Notes under the pieces: model-generated
What the model was told of the DNA's origin: nothing
The model's input: only the letters and a program-made list of their open reading frames with translations
Database searches by the model: none
Shown here: in pieces, positions 26,655 through 34,947 of the stretch
How the letters are laid out: every line of letters starts with the position of its first letter
Numbering within the stretch: the first letter of the stretch is position 1
Translations under genes and position numbers: made by a program
From: JAZBPO01 sp963691775
Lineage (GTDB): Bacteria > Pseudomonadota > Gammaproteobacteria > Pseudomonadales > Azotimanducaceae
DNA length: 64,000 bases
Direction of reading: 5' to 3'
Assembly: GCA_963691775.1 (NCBI GenBank)
Contig: OY829369.1
Location: forward strand, 4,632,634-4,696,633

Positions 26655-27605
26655 ATGTCCGTACCCGCGCTTTCGATTACAGGCTTGAAGAAAACCTACG
26701 CGGGCGGTTTTGAAGCCCTGAAAGGTATTGATCTGTCGGTTGATCAGGGCGACTTCTTCGCCCTGCTCGGACCGAATGGCGCCGGTAAGTCAACAACGAT
26801 CGGCGTGATCTGTTCCCTGGTGATCAAGAGCGCCGGAGCCGTGCGCATTTTCGGCGTCGACATCGAGGAAGATCCGGTCACGGCAAAACGCCTCATCGGC
26901 GTAGTCCCTCAGGAATTCAACTTTTCGATCTTCGAAAAGGTCGGCGACATCGTCGAACTTCAGGGCGGGTTCTACGGCCTCACCGGTGCGCAAGCGCGGG
27001 CGAGCACGGAGAAGTACCTGCGCAAGCTGGGTCTCTGGGACAAGCGCAACGAACAGGCGCGGCATCTTTCTGGGGGCATGAAACGCCGCCTCATGATCGC
27101 GCGCGCCCTGGTCCACGAACCGCGCCTGCTCATTCTCGATGAGCCCACCGCAGGCGTCGACATCGAGATCAGACGCTCGATGTGGGCGTTCCTGACGGAG
27201 ATGAACGAAGCGGGCACAACGATCATCCTCACCACGCATTACCTTGAGGAAGCTGAATCTCTGTGCCGCAACATTGCAATCATCGATCACGGCGAGATCG
27301 TCGAGAACACGTCCATGCGCACGCTTCTGCAGCAGCTCGACACGGAGACGTTCGTGCTCGACTTCACGCATGACCTTGCGGATGTGCCCGCCATCGAGGG
27401 CTTTTCGCTCAGGCGCCACGATGCGCACTGTCTCGAGGTAGACCTTCACAAGGGTCAGCATCTGAACGAGGTCTTCCAGGCCCTCGATGCGAAAGGACTG
27501 CGCGTCGCCAGCATGCGCAACAAGTCGAATCGTCTGGAGCAGCTGTTTGTTTCGCTCACCCGTTCCGAAGGCAGTGCGGAGGCGCTCGTAAATGCAGCAA
27601 GTTGA
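26655..27605 (+). CDS. ABC-2 type exporter, ATP-binding subunit (YadG-like)
   Basis: 316 residues. Walker A GPNGAGKSTT is near 38, the Q-loop VVPQEFNFSIF follows, then the signature LSGGMKRRLMIARAL, Walker B LLILDEPTAGVD and the switch histidine in TTHYLEEAE. A C-terminal domain of about 85 residues follows. It overlaps the permease gene by 14 bases, so the two form one transporter. The pair matches E. coli YadG/YadH. The substrate is unknown. Confidence 0.9.
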   Translation: MSVPALSITGLKKTYAGGFEALKGIDLSVDQGDFFALLGPNGAGKSTTIGVICSLVIKSAGAVRIFGVDIEEDPVTAKRLIGVVPQEFNFSIFEKVGDIVELQGGFYGLTGAQARASTEKYLRKLGLWDKRNEQARHLSGGMKRRLMIARALVHEPRLLILDEPTAGVDIEIRRSMWAFLTEMNEAGTTIILTTHYLEEAESLCRNIAIIDHGEIVENTSMRTLLQQLDTETFVLDFTHDLADVPAIEGFSLRRHDAHCLEVDLHKGQHLNEVFQALDAKGLRVASMRNKSNRLEQLFVSLTRSEGSAEALVNAAS

Positions 27606-28428
27606 AGTCGTTGCGCCGATCGAGGGCGCGGCTGAGCCCCTCGACGCGAGCAGCACGCTGCAGGCGGACTGGATTGCTTTTCGCACGCTCGTCACGAAAG
27701 AGATCAAGCGCTTTGTCCGTATCTGGCCGCAAACGCTGGTCCCCCCTGCGATCAGCGTGTCGCTCTACTTCCTGATCTTCGGCGCCTTCATAGGCTCGCG
27801 CGTCGGCACGATGGCCGGTCTCGACTACATGGCCTTCATCTTTCCCGGCCTGGTGATGATGTCTGTCATCACAAACGCCTACTCGAACGTCGCGGCGAGC
27901 TTCTATTCGACCAAGTTCCAACGCAGCATCGAAGCGATTCTGGTTTCGCCGACGCCGAACTGGGTGATTCTTGCTGGGTTCGTCGGCGGCGGGGTGGCCC
28001 GCGGTCTTTTCGTGGGCGCCATCGTCACCTTCGTGGCGGCATTCTTTGTCGATTTCCGCTTGCACGACGCCTTCGTGACCTGCGGCATCCTGCTCTTGAC
28101 GGCGGTGCTGTTCTCGCTCGGTGGCTTTATCAACGCTGTGTTCGCCGACAAGTTCGACGACATCTCGATCATCCCGGCGTTCGTGCTGACGCCCCTGACC
28201 TACCTTGGTGGCGTGTTCTATTCGATCGATCTGCTGTCGCCGGTCTGGCGCACAATTTCCTACTTCAACCCGATCGTGTACATGGTCTCGACCTTCCGTT
28301 ACGGCTTCTTCGGTCAGAGTGATGGCCTGCCCGTCGGAATTGCCTTCGGCGCCGTGCTGGTCTTCGTCGTGATCTTCTGGTTCATCTCGCTGTGGCTGCT
28401 CCGTCGCGGCACAGGTCTCCGTGTCTGA
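27592..28428 (+). CDS. ABC-2 type exporter, permease subunit (YadH-like)
   Basis: 278 residues with six hydrophobic segments. An N-terminal cytoplasmic stretch carries the coupling region (AFRTLVTKEIKRFVRIW), and the conserved ABC-2 block LTYLGGVFYSIDLLSP lies near the C-terminus. It starts inside the end of the ATP-binding gene. It is the membrane half of a YadGH-type exporter. Confidence 0.88.
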   Translation: MQQVEVVAPIEGAAEPLDASSTLQADWIAFRTLVTKEIKRFVRIWPQTLVPPAISVSLYFLIFGAFIGSRVGTMAGLDYMAFIFPGLVMMSVITNAYSNVAASFYSTKFQRSIEAILVSPTPNWVILAGFVGGGVARGLFVGAIVTFVAAFFVDFRLHDAFVTCGILLLTAVLFSLGGFINAVFADKFDDISIIPAFVLTPLTYLGGVFYSIDLLSPVWRTISYFNPIVYMVSTFRYGFFGQSDGLPVGIAFGAVLVFVVIFWFISLWLLRRGTGLRV

Positions 28429-28496
28429 GCGCGTGCAGCTGATCATCGTGCTTGCCGTGGCGGCGGCACCTGCGCCAGTGCTTGGAGAGGAAAACC

Positions 28497-29321
28497 ATGA
28501 CGGCTGACTTCGACAGTCTTGACCTCGGGAAGGCCACGGAATACGTGGACGTCTACACCCCGTCGTTGCTGAAGAATATTGCCCGCGCGCCGGTGCGTGC
28601 TCAGATGGGGATTGAAGGGCCCCACCTGCCCTTCACCGGTGTGGACGTCTGGAACGGGTATGAGCTGTCGTGGCTGAATCGAAAGGGCAGGCCGGAAGTG
28701 GCGGCGCTGCGCGTCACGATTCCAGCGCAGTCGTCACACATTCCAGAGTCGAAAGCGCTCAAGCTCTATCTGGGCTCGTTTGCGAACTCGCAGTTCAACA
28801 GCCGGCAGGATGTTGAGAACACGATCGAGTCTGATCTGAAGCTTGCCGTGCGTGCGCCGGTCATCGTGGAGGTTTTGCCGCTTGACCAGATCGAGAACTC
28901 GGGCGCGCAGCTCACGGGCGAAAGCCTGGATGTGCTTGACGTACAGACGGACGTCTACGAGCCCGATCCCGGCCTGCTGCAGACGACGAGCGACGGTCCG
29001 ATCCGTGAGACGGTGTTCACACACCTGCTGCGCACGCTGTGCCCGGTGACGAGTCAGCCCGACTGGGGTTCGCTGTGGATTCAGTACTCCGGGCCTCAGA
29101 TCGACCGGGCATCGCTGCTGAAGTACATCGTTTCCTTTCGCAATCACCAGGGCTTCCATGAAGAAGCGGTGGAGCGCATGTACGTCGATATCATGGGCCG
29201 CTGTGCGCCCTCCGCGCTCACGCTGCACGGGCGCTATCTGCGCCGCGGTGGCCTGGACATCAATCCCTTCCGATCGAGCAGGGAAACGGAAGCGCCGCCG
29301 CTCCGATTGGCGCGTCAGTAG
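28497..29321 (+). CDS. queF: NADPH-dependent 7-cyano-7-deazaguanine reductase
   Basis: 274 residues, close to the 282 of E. coli QueF, so this is the long two-domain form. It reduces preQ0 to preQ1 in queuosine synthesis. The catalytic Cys182 and Asp189 are in LCPVTSQPDWG; these align with Cys190 and Asp197 of E. coli. The NADPH and substrate motif ESKALKLYLGSF is at 84-95. GGAGAGG before the ATG at 28497 sets the start. No other queuosine gene is nearby. Confidence 0.94.
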   Translation: MTADFDSLDLGKATEYVDVYTPSLLKNIARAPVRAQMGIEGPHLPFTGVDVWNGYELSWLNRKGRPEVAALRVTIPAQSSHIPESKALKLYLGSFANSQFNSRQDVENTIESDLKLAVRAPVIVEVLPLDQIENSGAQLTGESLDVLDVQTDVYEPDPGLLQTTSDGPIRETVFTHLLRTLCPVTSQPDWGSLWIQYSGPQIDRASLLKYIVSFRNHQGFHEEAVERMYVDIMGRCAPSALTLHGRYLRRGGLDINPFRSSRETEAPPLRLARQ

Positions 29322-29324
29322 TCG

Positions 29325-30047
29325 TCAGTCCCTGCGCCGTGGCGCGATCATCGATCTCAGCCAGCCGAAGAGGTCGTTGTCCTTGAGCAGGTAGCGGTCC
29401 AGTGTCTCGTTGAACCGTGCGAGACCGTTCGGGTCGGCAAAGAGCTCTCGCCGCGTGATCCGTTCGCGGACAGGGTCCAGCTCCTTGACGACCACCGCAG
29501 GATTACCCGCGACGATGACGCCGCTTGGTATGTCCTTCGCAACAACGGCGCCCGCAGCAACGATCGAGTGATCGCCGATGTTCACCCCCTTGCAGATGGT
29601 TGCTCCGTCGCCGATCCATACGTTCTCCCCGAGCACGATGGGGCGCGCCGTGCCGATCAATTGGGTGCGGTCATACAGGCCGTGCCAGTCCGCGTCGGTA
29701 AGGTAGGCGCCTGCCGCGATCATGGAGGCGGCGCCCACGCGTACGCCGACGGCAGAGTCGATGCGTACGCCGGGGCAGAGTAGGGCGTAGTCCCCGATCT
29801 GTATGTCGCCGTGCATCTCCTTGTGTGCCCACACGCAGAGCCGGACGCCGCGGTCTCGAGCAGTGACGATGTGCACATGATTGCCGGCGCGGATACGCGC
29901 TCCGTGCAGACTCAGGTTCCAGGGCTTCATGAAGCGATGACCGGTCCCGAGCGCTTCGAATTGAGGACGCAGGAAGTGTTCGGTGTAGTGGTGTTCCAGG
30001 CGCTCGAAGGCGCGCTTTACCGGATAGGGGCGATGATCGCGTCGCAC
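29325..30047 (-). CDS. Hexapeptide-repeat (left-handed beta-helix) acyltransferase
   Basis: 240 residues. Hexapeptide-type turns run through the centre (GARIRAGNHVHIVT, IQIGDYALLCPGVRI, GVRVGAASMIAAGAYLTD) and end with the usual IVAAGAVVAKDIPSGVIVAG. The histidine needed for acetyl transfer is probably in DADWHGLYD. The gene uses GTG, with AGGAG seven bases upstream. This family includes sugar O-acetyltransferases of polysaccharide synthesis, but no such cluster is nearby. The stop lies four bases from that of queF. Confidence 0.82.
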   Translation of the reverse strand: MRRDHRPYPVKRAFERLEHHYTEHFLRPQFEALGTGHRFMKPWNLSLHGARIRAGNHVHIVTARDRGVRLCVWAHKEMHGDIQIGDYALLCPGVRIDSAVGVRVGAASMIAAGAYLTDADWHGLYDRTQLIGTARPIVLGENVWIGDGATICKGVNIGDHSIVAAGAVVAKDIPSGVIVAGNPAVVVKELDPVRERITRRELFADPNGLARFNETLDRYLLKDNDLFGWLRSMIAPRRRD

Positions 30048-30920
30048 CAGTTACTCCTGTTGCCGCCGAGTGGATAGACGCGGCGAGTCGTTCCATGAAA
30101 TACGCCGCCTTTGAGCCATGGATGCGCAGGCAAACGAGGAAGCGAACACGGCCGGGCTAAAGATCCGGCTGTTGCGCCCTGGGCCCTGGCGCCGCGGGCG
30201 CGGTGGATCGCTGTGCAATGCTGCTTGCGAAGCACCTTGTGTGCGTTCTGCACGTTGGTGATTTGCCGGCGGTGATGGCTGAGCGGCGAGGCGTTTTCCT
30301 TGAGTGATCCTCGCGTAGATAACATCCGCGTTCCAGCTTGGTCGCGAGCGCACAGACGCGGCGTTCGGCGCGCTGACGCATCACTTTGGCATGAACGAAG
30401 CGAGTAGTGCGTACGCGCGCCTATCGATTCGTTACAGATCTGGTACCGGGATGCTCGTCGTGTTCGCAGGGATCTTCAGCATCTGGCGGCTGTCAAGCCG
30501 GCGCCTCGAAGCAGCATGGCTGGCGTGATGGCCGTACGCCTTCCGAAGCTCACGCGGGCGATCATGGCCTTACGCCAGGTTCGGTCCGCCGGTTCATGAT
30601 CATTGCGGCGTGCGTTTAGCAGGCGCAAGGGAGTAGCTGCTCATGTGCACCCTCCGGCCCAAACACGTCCTGCTGCCAAGTGCGCGCTGCCGTGAGTTTG
30701 ATCGAAGGCAGGCGGAACGTGCGCGCGGCCAGAGCATGGCCGCTTGATTTCGGGGCTGCAGCTCGTTTCGAAGCGTTGCGTTTCATCGTCCGGGTGATGT
30801 GGGGCAGGCGGCAGTGCCCGAGTGCGTTGTGGATCCTTCAGCGAAAGTACAAGTGCGCGGCGCTTCGGGCGTCGTCAGCGTGTGGCCGCGGCCTCCGATT
30901 CCGAGCGGGGAGAGGAAACG
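30048..30920. other. Gene-poor stretch of about 0.9 kb
   Basis: I find no convincing gene on either strand. The open frames are short, rich in Arg, Ser and Cys, and overlap one another. A pair of near-identical 14-base pieces (gatggccgtacgcc and catggccttacgcc) lies in the 30525-30580 area. The stretch separates the acyltransferase from the tRNA-Ser terminator and may hold decayed sequence. Confidence 0.5.
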
Positions 30921-30948
30921 AAAAAGGGGCCACGTGGGCCCCTTTTGT
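30921..30948. terminator. Terminator downstream of tRNA-Ser (bidirectional form)
   Basis: AAAAAGGGGCC and GGCCCCTTTT form a strong stem around CACGTG. It lies just after tRNA-Ser on the minus strand, where the A-tract reads as T. The T-run on the other strand means it could also stop plus-strand transcription. Confidence 0.8.
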
Positions 30949-30950
30949 TT

Positions 30951-31041
<91 letters not shown>

Positions 31042-31255
31042 AGAAGGCGCGGGAATGTAGCGCAGGCCCTCGAAGTGCGCAATCGGAGCGCGCATTGCGG
31101 CCTGCCTGGTGATGTCTGAAGGGTTATTGCGCGCGGAGTTGGCCCCCGCACTCCACTTCTATAGAATCCGCGCCTTGCTCGCGGCGGGCCTCGGTCACGT
31201 CGCGCCCTTTAGCGGTCAATTCGAGGCGCATTTCGCGCGCTAGGAACGGAGCTAA

Positions 31256-31663
31256 ATGCTCACTGAAAAGCAGATCAAGCGGGCACCGAAAAAGGACTAC
31301 ATGAACGACGCTCAGCTCGAGTTCTTCAAGGAGCGATTGCTCGAACTCAAGCAGGAGACGATCGGACATATCGACGAAGCACGGACGCGGTTGGCCGAAC
31401 ACGAGCGAGAAACTGACGAGCTCGATCGGGCCCTCTCGGAAGAAGAGAACCGTTTGCGTCTTCGCATTGCAGATCGCGAGTCGAAGCTGCTGCCCAAAAT
31501 CGACGAGGCGCTTGAGCGCATCACGCTTGGAGACTATGGCTACTGCGAGGAGACGGGCGAGCCGATCGGCGTCGAACGTCTTCTCCTGCGCCCGACCGCG
31601 ACCCTGTGTGCCGAAGCGAAGGCGCGTCAGGAGCGCATGGAGCGGAACTTCCGCGATAGTTGA
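31256..31663 (+). CDS. dksA: RNA polymerase-binding transcription factor DksA, two-cysteine type
   Basis: 135 residues. Binds the RNA polymerase secondary channel and works with ppGpp. The coiled-coil tip motif DELDRA (Asp54, Asp57, Ala59) is intact. In E. coli four cysteines bind zinc; here only the first and third remain (Cys97 in GYCEETGEP and Cys118 in TLCAEAK). The second and fourth are Thr100 and Ala121. The protein is therefore probably zinc-independent, like other DksA proteins with reduced cysteines. GGAACGGAG precedes the ATG. Confidence 0.9.
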   Translation: MLTEKQIKRAPKKDYMNDAQLEFFKERLLELKQETIGHIDEARTRLAEHERETDELDRALSEEENRLRLRIADRESKLLPKIDEALERITLGDYGYCEETGEPIGVERLLLRPTATLCAEAKARQERMERNFRDS

Positions 31664-31725
31664 GCGCTCGCGGCGCGACTAGCGCCGCAATTGCGTCCCG
31701 CCGCCGATTCGGGTTTGCTCGGTCG

Positions 31726-31845
<120 letters not shown>

Positions 31846-31874
31846 AGGACAGAGGTCGGCGCGGAGGCGCGAGC

Positions 31875-32810
31875 ATGGCCCCTACCCAGCGCACCTTTTT
31901 CGTTGACACGCCCGGTGCCCGCCTCGAAGTCTTCGAGGCCGTCGCTCAGGGCACAACGCCCGAGCGCCTCGCGCTCTGTTTACACGGTTTCCCCGAACAC
32001 GCGCACGCGTGGCGACATCAGATGGCGCCGCTAGCAGCGCTTGGCTATCGCGTCTGGGCACCCAATCTCCGGGGGTACGGCAACTCTTCACGACCAACGC
32101 GCATGCGCGATTACGCGCTGGAGCATCTGCTCGACGACGTGGCTGGGCTTATCGACGCCAGCGGCTGCCGTGAGTGTGTTCTCATCGCGCACGACTGGGG
32201 CGCCATCATCGCTTGGTACTTCGCCATGCGGCGCGTCCGCCCGCTCTCGCGGCTCGTGATCATGAACGTGCCGCATCCCGAGCCGATGGCGCGAGAATTC
32301 CGCGTCAATCCACGCCAGCGGGCGAGTTCCTGGTACACCGTCTTCTTCCAGATTCCGCTTCTTCCCGAGTGGCTGCTGGGCAGGCGTGATGCAGAGCGCA
32401 TCGGGGAGCTTTTCCGGACCGGGACGGTTCGAGCGGGTGCGATCAGCGACGCCGATGCAGAAATCTTCGCCAGCAGTGCTCGACAGCCTCGGGCATTGAA
32501 GGCCATGGTGGACTACTACCGCGCCATGGGGCGGGGCGGCGGGGCGAGGCGTCAGCAGCGCCTTGGCCACCCCGAGATCGACGTGCCGACCCTGCTCCTC
32601 TGGGGAGAGCAGGATGTCGCGCTGCGCAAGGCAAGCACCTACGGTACGGAGCGTTGGGTGTCCCCGCTCACGGTTCGCTATCTGCCCAATTGTTCGCACT
32701 GGGTCCAGCAGGACGATCCTGACCTCGTGAACGAGATGCTGACCGCCTTTCTCGGTGATGAGCCGGTGCCGCACGCTGCGCGCGCGCGTGGAGACCTCGA
32801 GAGGCGCTAG
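31875..32810 (+). CDS. Alpha/beta hydrolase, epoxide hydrolase-like
   Basis: 311 residues from the ATG at 31875. The oxyanion-hole motif HGFPEHAHAWR is near 38. The nucleophile is aspartate in AHDWGAI, as in epoxide hydrolases and haloalkane dehalogenases rather than esterases. The late acid is in WGEQDVAL and the histidine in NCSHWVQQDDP. The HGFPE motif favours epoxide hydrolase. The last stop codon (CTAG context) is shared with the stop of the convergent gene. An upstream in-frame start lies inside the SRP RNA and is rejected. Confidence 0.85.
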   Translation: MAPTQRTFFVDTPGARLEVFEAVAQGTTPERLALCLHGFPEHAHAWRHQMAPLAALGYRVWAPNLRGYGNSSRPTRMRDYALEHLLDDVAGLIDASGCRECVLIAHDWGAIIAWYFAMRRVRPLSRLVIMNVPHPEPMAREFRVNPRQRASSWYTVFFQIPLLPEWLLGRRDAERIGELFRTGTVRAGAISDADAEIFASSARQPRALKAMVDYYRAMGRGGGARRQQRLGHPEIDVPTLLLWGEQDVALRKASTYGTERWVSPLTVRYLPNCSHWVQQDDPDLVNEMLTAFLGDEPVPHAARARGDLERR

Positions 32811-34066
32811 TGGGCCGCAAAGGCCGCGGCGATCGTTCCATCGCCCTGCACCTGGTCGAGCCAGAGGTCTATGAAGCGCGGCCACGCATCGCTCTCGTCG
32901 CGCGGCAGCAGAAAGCCCTTCTCCTGATAGGTCAGCGTGACGCCAGGCAGGGCAGGGCAGAGGCGGGGGTCGTCCCGCGTGACGCGGGCAACCTCGATCG
33001 CGTCGGTGAACATGACGTCAGCGCGCGCCTCGGTGATCTCCTCGAATATCGTGCGATTGTCTCCATGAATGCGCAGGGAAGCGTGTTCGAGGCGATCGCG
33101 GGCAAAGGCTTCGTTCGTGCCACCCGGATTCACGACGGCGCGGACGTCCTGCGCGTCGATGGCTGCGAAGTCCGGGAAGCGAGCACGGTCCGCGCAGCGT
33201 ATGACGGGTGTCTTGCCGCCGACGTGGTAAGGATCTGAAAGTACCCCCTCCAGCGCGCGGGCGGTGGTACGGCTGATGCCGCTCATGGCGATGTCGAAAC
33301 GGTCAGCACGCAGATCTTCGAGTAGCGTCGGCCAGCTGGTCTCGATCCACTCGATCGCGACGCCGAGCGCTTCGGCAAGCGCGCGTGCGAGGGTGATGTC
33401 GACGCCTGTACGCGTGCCGTCGTCGCTCACGTAGCTGAAGGGCGCATAGTCTCCGGTTGTTGCGACGCGGATGGTGCCGCGTGTCCGGATCGCTGCGATG
33501 CGATCCTCTCCGGTGCGGGCCGGGCGCAAATGCAAGAGCGCGTCCGCGAGCTCGTTGATCGCTGGCCGACTAGCCCCGAGGGGCTCCAGGCGTCGGTGCA
33601 ACTCGCTGCGGCGTCGCGGCGACGGGCGCTGGAGCATCGGGAGCACCCGCGGAAGGATGCGCAGCATTTCCGCGGTGGTGGCACTGATCGCAGGGCGTAA
33701 ATCAGTGAGCAGATTCGGGCCGTCCGCGGGCGGTGGTGCGCTTTCGAAGCCCTCGAAGGCGCGCATCTGGATGCTGCGCGACACCGCCATCTGCGCACTG
33801 ACGAAGGCCCGTGCGCCGCCTTGCTCAAGACCAGCCGCCTCGGCCTCGGCAGTCGCGCCGGCAAGCACAACTGCTTCGCGCTGGGCGTCAAGCACGGGGC
33901 GGCCGACGTGCCATTTCCAGGCGGCCACGTCCGACATCAGTGCCGCGCGATGCTCGATAAGATCGAACAGCCTCGCGACTTCCGGTGATGACAGCGACTC
34001 TGCGCAAACCGTCGGTGGCTGTGCAACCAGGAGCCAGATCAGGGCAATTGCAGATGGGCGTCGCAT
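32807..34066 (-). CDS. Exported fusion of chorismate mutase (AroQ gamma) and cyclohexadienyl dehydratase (PheC)
   Basis: 419 residues. A signal peptide (about 1-22, ending VCAE) sends the protein to the periplasm. Residues about 24-180 are helical and match secreted AroQ-gamma chorismate mutase, with LFDLIEHRAALMSDVAAWKW and the arginine and glutamate in DAQREAVVL. From about 190 a periplasmic-binding-fold domain follows (TIRVATTGDYAPFSYV, DITLARALAEALGV, MSGISRTTARA), the pattern of PheC. Together they could turn chorismate into prephenate and then phenylpyruvate, or arogenate into phenylalanine, outside the cytoplasm. The C-terminal part alone could instead be an amino-acid-binding protein. 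Confidence 0.8.
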   Translation of the reverse strand: MRRPSAIALIWLLVAQPPTVCAESLSSPEVARLFDLIEHRAALMSDVAAWKWHVGRPVLDAQREAVVLAGATAEAEAAGLEQGGARAFVSAQMAVSRSIQMRAFEGFESAPPPADGPNLLTDLRPAISATTAEMLRILPRVLPMLQRPSPRRRSELHRRLEPLGASRPAINELADALLHLRPARTGEDRIAAIRTRGTIRVATTGDYAPFSYVSDDGTRTGVDITLARALAEALGVAIEWIETSWPTLLEDLRADRFDIAMSGISRTTARALEGVLSDPYHVGGKTPVIRCADRARFPDFAAIDAQDVRAVVNPGGTNEAFARDRLEHASLRIHGDNRTIFEEITEARADVMFTDAIEVARVTRDDPRLCPALPGVTLTYQEKGFLLPRDESDAWPRFIDLWLDQVQGDGTIAAAFAAH

Positions 34067-34947
34067 CGTTTCTCCGTTCGATACCCGTTCGGGCAGATCG
34101 CGCCCGAGAAGTCCGTAGCATCCAGATTCGCACCTTCCAGCCGTGCGCCCGTGAGATCCGTGTTCGCCATGTTTGCGTCAGCCAGATTTGCACTGCGCAG
34201 GTCCGCCCCGCGCAGATTCGCGCCACCCAAATCGGCGACGAATAGGCTCGCGTGAGATAGATCGGCGATTTCCAGATTCGCCCCTGAGAGGTCGGCACCG
34301 TCTAGACGCGCGCCGAAGAGCGAGGCACCGGAGAGATCTGCGCTCGCGATGCGCGCGTCCGACAGGTCCGCCTCGCGCAGATCGGCTCGGCGGAGCACGC
34401 GGCCCGACAGGTCGACGCCTGTAAGGTCGCGCCGCGGCAGAGACGCGTGATCGAGTGGGCAGTGGTCGAGCCACGCGGACAGGGCCGCAGGGCCTTCGTC
34501 TGTATCCGGGGCCAGTGCAGAGCAAGGTTCCGCTGAGGTCGGTTCGCCGGAGCCCGTAAGGCCCTGATCCGGATTCGCAGCAAGCGCCTTGGAAGGCCCC
34601 CATACGTGCTCGGCTCCTTCGCTTGGCCAGCGTAGAAGCAAGACCTCGCCTTCGAGGAGCTCGATGGCCAGGCGCTCTAGATCGTCCGGAAGCTGGAACG
34701 TATAGCGATCTATGGCGTCGCCGGCGATGCGCTGCTCGGCAACGGCAAGGCCGGTGTCCGCGTTCACCAGGCGGAGCGACCGACCGCGGCCGATCAAATC
34801 AGGCGCGAGCCGAACGGTCAGCGGCGCGCCCGCTACGGGTTCCAAGGGCGCAGTGACGATCGCCGGCACGATTTCGAACTCGATCTCGTCCGCGGCTGAG
34901 GCCGTAAGGGTCAGCCCGAGTAACAGGATTCGCGCGTACCCGCGCAT
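34039..34947 (-). CDS. Exported pentapeptide-repeat protein
   Basis: 302 residues. A signal peptide is seen (ARILLLGLTLTASAADE). An N-terminal domain of about 125 residues without repeats is followed, from about 165 to 285, by some twenty A(D/N)LXX repeats (for example ADLSGASLFGARLDGADLSG), which should fold as a right-handed quadrilateral beta-helix. The repeats end with a short cysteine-bearing tail. It overlaps the chorismate mutase fusion gene by 28 bases and begins at the pspF stop, so the three genes may share a transcript. Function unknown. Confidence 0.85.
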   Translation of the reverse strand: MRGYARILLLGLTLTASAADEIEFEIVPAIVTAPLEPVAGAPLTVRLAPDLIGRGRSLRLVNADTGLAVAEQRIAGDAIDRYTFQLPDDLERLAIELLEGEVLLLRWPSEGAEHVWGPSKALAANPDQGLTGSGEPTSAEPCSALAPDTDEGPAALSAWLDHCPLDHASLPRRDLTGVDLSGRVLRRADLREADLSDARIASADLSGASLFGARLDGADLSGANLEIADLSHASLFVADLGGANLRGADLRSANLADANMANTDLTGARLEGANLDATDFSGAICPNGYRTEKRCDAHLQLP

